DNA of 8,472 nt from Clostridiaceae bacterium (GTDB lineage Bacteria > Bacillota > Clostridia > Oscillospirales > Acutalibacteraceae). Made by a program: the position numbers and the translations under genes. The notes beneath the pieces are model-generated. The model had not been told where the DNA came from, did not search any database, and saw only the letters and a list, made by a program, of their open reading frames with translations. Position 1 is the first letter of the stretch; every line of letters begins with the position of its first letter. Location: the NCBI GenBank assembly GCA_904501895.1, contig CAJGCX010000076.1:1-8472 (forward strand). The letters are read 5' to 3'. This document shows positions 6,336 through 8,472 of the stretch, piece after piece.

Positions 6336-7661
6336 TTATAATCTCCAATAGTTATATCCTGCTGATTCGTATTCTTTACGATTAAGGAGACCCTTAATAT
6401 CAGCAAGAACCTTTGTATCGTTATCACCTGGTTTGAACATTTTGTCAAAATCAGCCTGTGTAAGAGTCTTGAACTCTTCGTGAGCAACTGCAAGAATTAC
6501 AGCGTCGCAATCCTTAATTGTTGACATATCAACAAATTCCATACCGTAAAGGTGCTTTGCTTCCTCTGCATCTGCACAAGGGTCAGCAACTGTTGCAGTA
6601 ATTCCGTACTCCTTAAGCTCGTTATATATATCGATAATTTTTGTGTTTCTTGTGTCAGGACAATTTTCCTTGAATGTAAAGCCAAGAATTGCAACCTTTG
6701 CACTCTTGATTGAAACATCTGCCTTAATAAGGTTTTTAACAATACTTTCAGCAACATATTTGCCCATATCGTCATTGATTCGACGACCTGAAAGAATAAT
6801 CTGACTGTGATAACCTAACTGCTCTGCCTTATATGTAAGATAGTATGGGTCAACACCGATACAGTGTCCACCAACAAGACCAGGGAAGAATTTAAGGAAA
6901 TTCCACTTTGTTCCTGCTGCTTTAAGAACTGACTGTGTATCAATACCCATTTTATTGAAAATGATTGAAAGCTCGTTCATAAATGCAATATTTATATCAC
7001 GCTGACTGTTTTCAATAACCTTTGCAGCCTCAGCAACCTTGATACTTTCTGCTCTGTGAACACCTGCTTCAACAACAAGCTCATAAACCTTTGCAATTGT
7101 ATCAAGTGACTCATCATCCATACCTGAAACGATTTTAACGATTGTTTCAAGACGATGCACCTTATCACCCGGATTGATACGTTCAGGTGAGTAACCGATT
7201 TTAAAGTCAACACCACATTTAAGTCCTGATTCCTTTTCAAGAATAGGAATACAGATATCCTCTGTAACTCCCGGATAAACAGTTGACTCGTAAACAACGA
7301 TTGAGCCCTTTGTAAGATTACGACCAACAATAGTTGATGCACCCTCAACAGGAGATAAGTCAGGTGTGTGGTCAGCGTTTACAGGAGTTGGCACAGCAAC
7401 AATATGGAATTTTGCTTCACGAAGCTTTGTTTCGTCAGCAGTAAATTCAACTGTACAAGCCTTAATTGCATCATCACCCACTTCATTTGTAGGGTCAATG
7501 CCATTTTTGTAAAGCTCGATTTTCTTTGCGTTAAGGTCAAAGCCCACTACCTTTACCTTTTTTGAAAAGGCAACTGCAATCGGCATACCAACATAACCGA
7601 GACCTACAAGAGAGATTTTTTCCTCACCATTTACTATTTTTTCATAAAGATTTGAAAACAT
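6336..7661 (-). CDS. tviB: UDP-N-acetylhexosamine 6-dehydrogenase, TviB/WbpO type
   Basis: A 441-residue soluble NAD-dependent enzyme that oxidises C6 of UDP-GlcNAc (or UDP-GalNAc) twice, giving the uronic acid. The NAD fold shows GLGYVG (20-25) and FDLN (41-44). Further family motifs are PTPV (91-94), YESTVYPG (124-131) and GYSPERINPGD (156-166). The central helix has EAAKVIENSQRD (211-222) and the catalytic loop is GGHCIGVDPYYL (264-275) with Cys267. The C-terminal domain shows LGFTFKENCPDTRNT (326-340). SGRRINDDMGKYV (291-303) points to the TviB/VipA-WbpO branch rather than the UDP-glucose dehydrogenases. With the epimerase downstream it should supply UDP-GalNAcA. Length and motif order are complete, so it is probably active. 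The start ATG is 31 nt after the glycosyltransferase stop and has only a weak binding site (AGAAG, 7671-7667). Choice between UDP-GlcNAc and UDP-GalNAc is uncertain. Confidence 0.92.
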   Translation of the reverse strand: MFSNLYEKIVNGEEKISLVGLGYVGMPIAVAFSKKVKVVGFDLNAKKIELYKNGIDPTNEVGDDAIKACTVEFTADETKLREAKFHIVAVPTPVNADHTPDLSPVEGASTIVGRNLTKGSIVVYESTVYPGVTEDICIPILEKESGLKCGVDFKIGYSPERINPGDKVHRLETIVKIVSGMDDESLDTIAKVYELVVEAGVHRAESIKVAEAAKVIENSQRDINIAFMNELSIIFNKMGIDTQSVLKAAGTKWNFLKFFPGLVGGHCIGVDPYYLTYKAEQLGYHSQIILSGRRINDDMGKYVAESIVKNLIKADVSIKSAKVAILGFTFKENCPDTRNTKIIDIYNELKEYGITATVADPCADAEEAKHLYGMEFVDMSTIKDCDAVILAVAHEEFKTLTQADFDKMFKPGDNDTKVLADIKGLLNRKEYESAGYNYWRL

Positions 7662-7692
7662 AAATTCTTCTCACTTTCGATACTGAATTAAA

Positions 7693-8472
7693 TCAGTTAT
7701 TTATCATATTTATATACTTATTAATAACAATTTTTCTGTTAAATTGCTTTTCCATTTTTTCTCTTCCCTTTTTACCCATTTCGCATTTCTGCGCATCTGA
7801 AAGAGAAAGGAATTTATCTACAGTTTCTTTAATGCTTTCCACATCCTTTGCATTAAATCCGAAGCCTGTTACACCCTCGTCAAAGGTTTCTTCACAACCA
7901 GGAATACGGGAAGCTAAAATCGGTCTTCCTGAGGAAGCGCCCTCTAACAACACATTTGCCATACCCTCGTGATAAGAAGGAAGAATAACAGCGTGTGCAT
8001 CCTTGAGGAAAGGTCGTACATCCTTATGGAATCCTACACAATTCACATTCTTAAGGGTTGAAAATGGATTTTCCGAATTATATTCCACTTTACCAACGAT
8101 AGTAAACTGTACATTTTCATTATTAAGATACTGTTTCGCCACTTCTGCAAGTTCAAAAACGCCTTTATCCTTAATAATTCTTCCTACAAAAACGATATTG
8201 GTCTTTTGATTCTGTGGATAATCAAGGTATGAGAATTTTTCGATATTCACACCTGAGCCCGGTAAAAGCTCAACATTATCGCTGACAATCCTCTTATTCC
8301 GGAAAAATTCAAGGTTTGATTTATTTTGAAAAAAGACGCACTCTGCTTTTTTACAACCCACCTTGTAAAGGGTGAGCATAAGCTTTTGCAAAGGTCCTTC
8401 ATCCTCAATAACACCTAAGCCTGTTACATTTGTGGCATATGGCACCTTTAACTGTCCACAGGCAAGTCCACC
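7693..8472 (-). CDS. GT4-family glycosyltransferase, C-terminal part (start outside window)
   Basis: The frame stays open through the right edge, giving 259 visible residues that begin GGLACGQLK before VPYATNVTGLG. A GTG at 8445 is therefore an internal Val and not the start. VTGLG with the following acidic loop marks the acceptor-side end of the N-terminal domain. The C-terminal domain has LPGSGVNIEKF, FVGRIIKDKG (95-104 of the visible part), GFHKDVRPFL and SYHEGMANVLLEGASSGRPI, where E169 and E177 form the E-x7-E donor motif of GT4 retaining transferases. About 110-130 N-terminal residues are probably missing. It most likely adds a sugar to an undecaprenyl-linked repeat unit from a nucleotide-sugar donor. 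UDP-GalNAcA from the next genes is one candidate donor, but that is inference. The stop is 31 nt before the dehydrogenase gene. Confidence 0.88.
   Translation of the reverse strand, partial: GGLACGQLKVPYATNVTGLGVIEDEGPLQKLMLTLYKVGCKKAECVFFQNKSNLEFFRNKRIVSDNVELLPGSGVNIEKFSYLDYPQNQKTNIVFVGRIIKDKGVFELAEVAKQYLNNENVQFTIVGKVEYNSENPFSTLKNVNCVGFHKDVRPFLKDAHAVILPSYHEGMANVLLEGASSGRPILASRIPGCEETFDEGVTGFGFNAKDVESIKETVDKFLSLSDAQKCEMGKKGREKMEKQFNRKIVINKYINMINN

Noticed and set aside
6497..7348. Minus-strand open frames inside the dehydrogenase gene (6497-6775, 6992-7348)
   Set aside because: They are out-of-frame shadows of a gene with every family motif intact in its own frame.
8443..8445. GTG as start of the right-edge glycosyltransferase
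   Set aside because: The frame stays open to base 8472 with family-like sequence before it, and the GT4 N-terminal domain would be missing.

Overview
The window is part of a cell-surface polysaccharide (capsule or exopolysaccharide) locus. All genes lie on the minus strand, so transcription runs from base 8472 towards base 1. Low G+C, strong AGGAG-type ribosome binding sites and closely packed genes suggest a low-GC Firmicute, most likely a Clostridia member. No taxonomic marker is present, so this is inference.

Layout in transcription order: (1) 8472-7693, C-terminal part of a GT4-type glycosyltransferase whose start lies outside the window; (2) 7661-6336, a TviB/WbpO-type UDP-HexNAc 6-dehydrogenase; (3) 6332-5328, an integral-membrane acyltransferase 3 protein; (4) 5308-4334, a WbpP/TviC-type UDP-HexNAc(A) 4-epimerase; (5) 4333-4055, a gap with no intact gene, possibly holding the decayed 3' end of a gene; (6) 4054-3482, a hexapeptide-repeat O-acetyltransferase; (7) 3480-2191, a divergent GT-B glycosyltransferase; (8) 2188-1553, a PIG-L/LmbE deacetylase; (9) 1549-617, a formyltransferase; (10) 578-1, the N-terminal half of an EpsG/Wzy-type polymerase running off the left edge.

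The dehydrogenase and epimerase together should make UDP-GalNAcA from UDP-GlcNAc, giving an acidic repeat unit. The two glycosyltransferases add sugars, the two acyltransferases probably O-acylate, and the polymerase joins repeat units. The most distinctive part is the tightly coupled deacetylase-formyltransferase pair (stop and start 3 nt apart). It suggests that an N-acetyl group on a sugar is removed and replaced by N-formyl. Neither donor nor acceptor can be read from sequence.

Gaps are -1 operon style: 1-3 nt at three junctions and 19-38 nt at three others. No promoter, terminator, RNA gene, CRISPR array, insertion sequence or origin was found. Base composition is patchy: the two sugar-nucleotide genes are visibly richer in G+C than the acyltransferase between them and the genes downstream. 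That fits the mosaic build of such loci.
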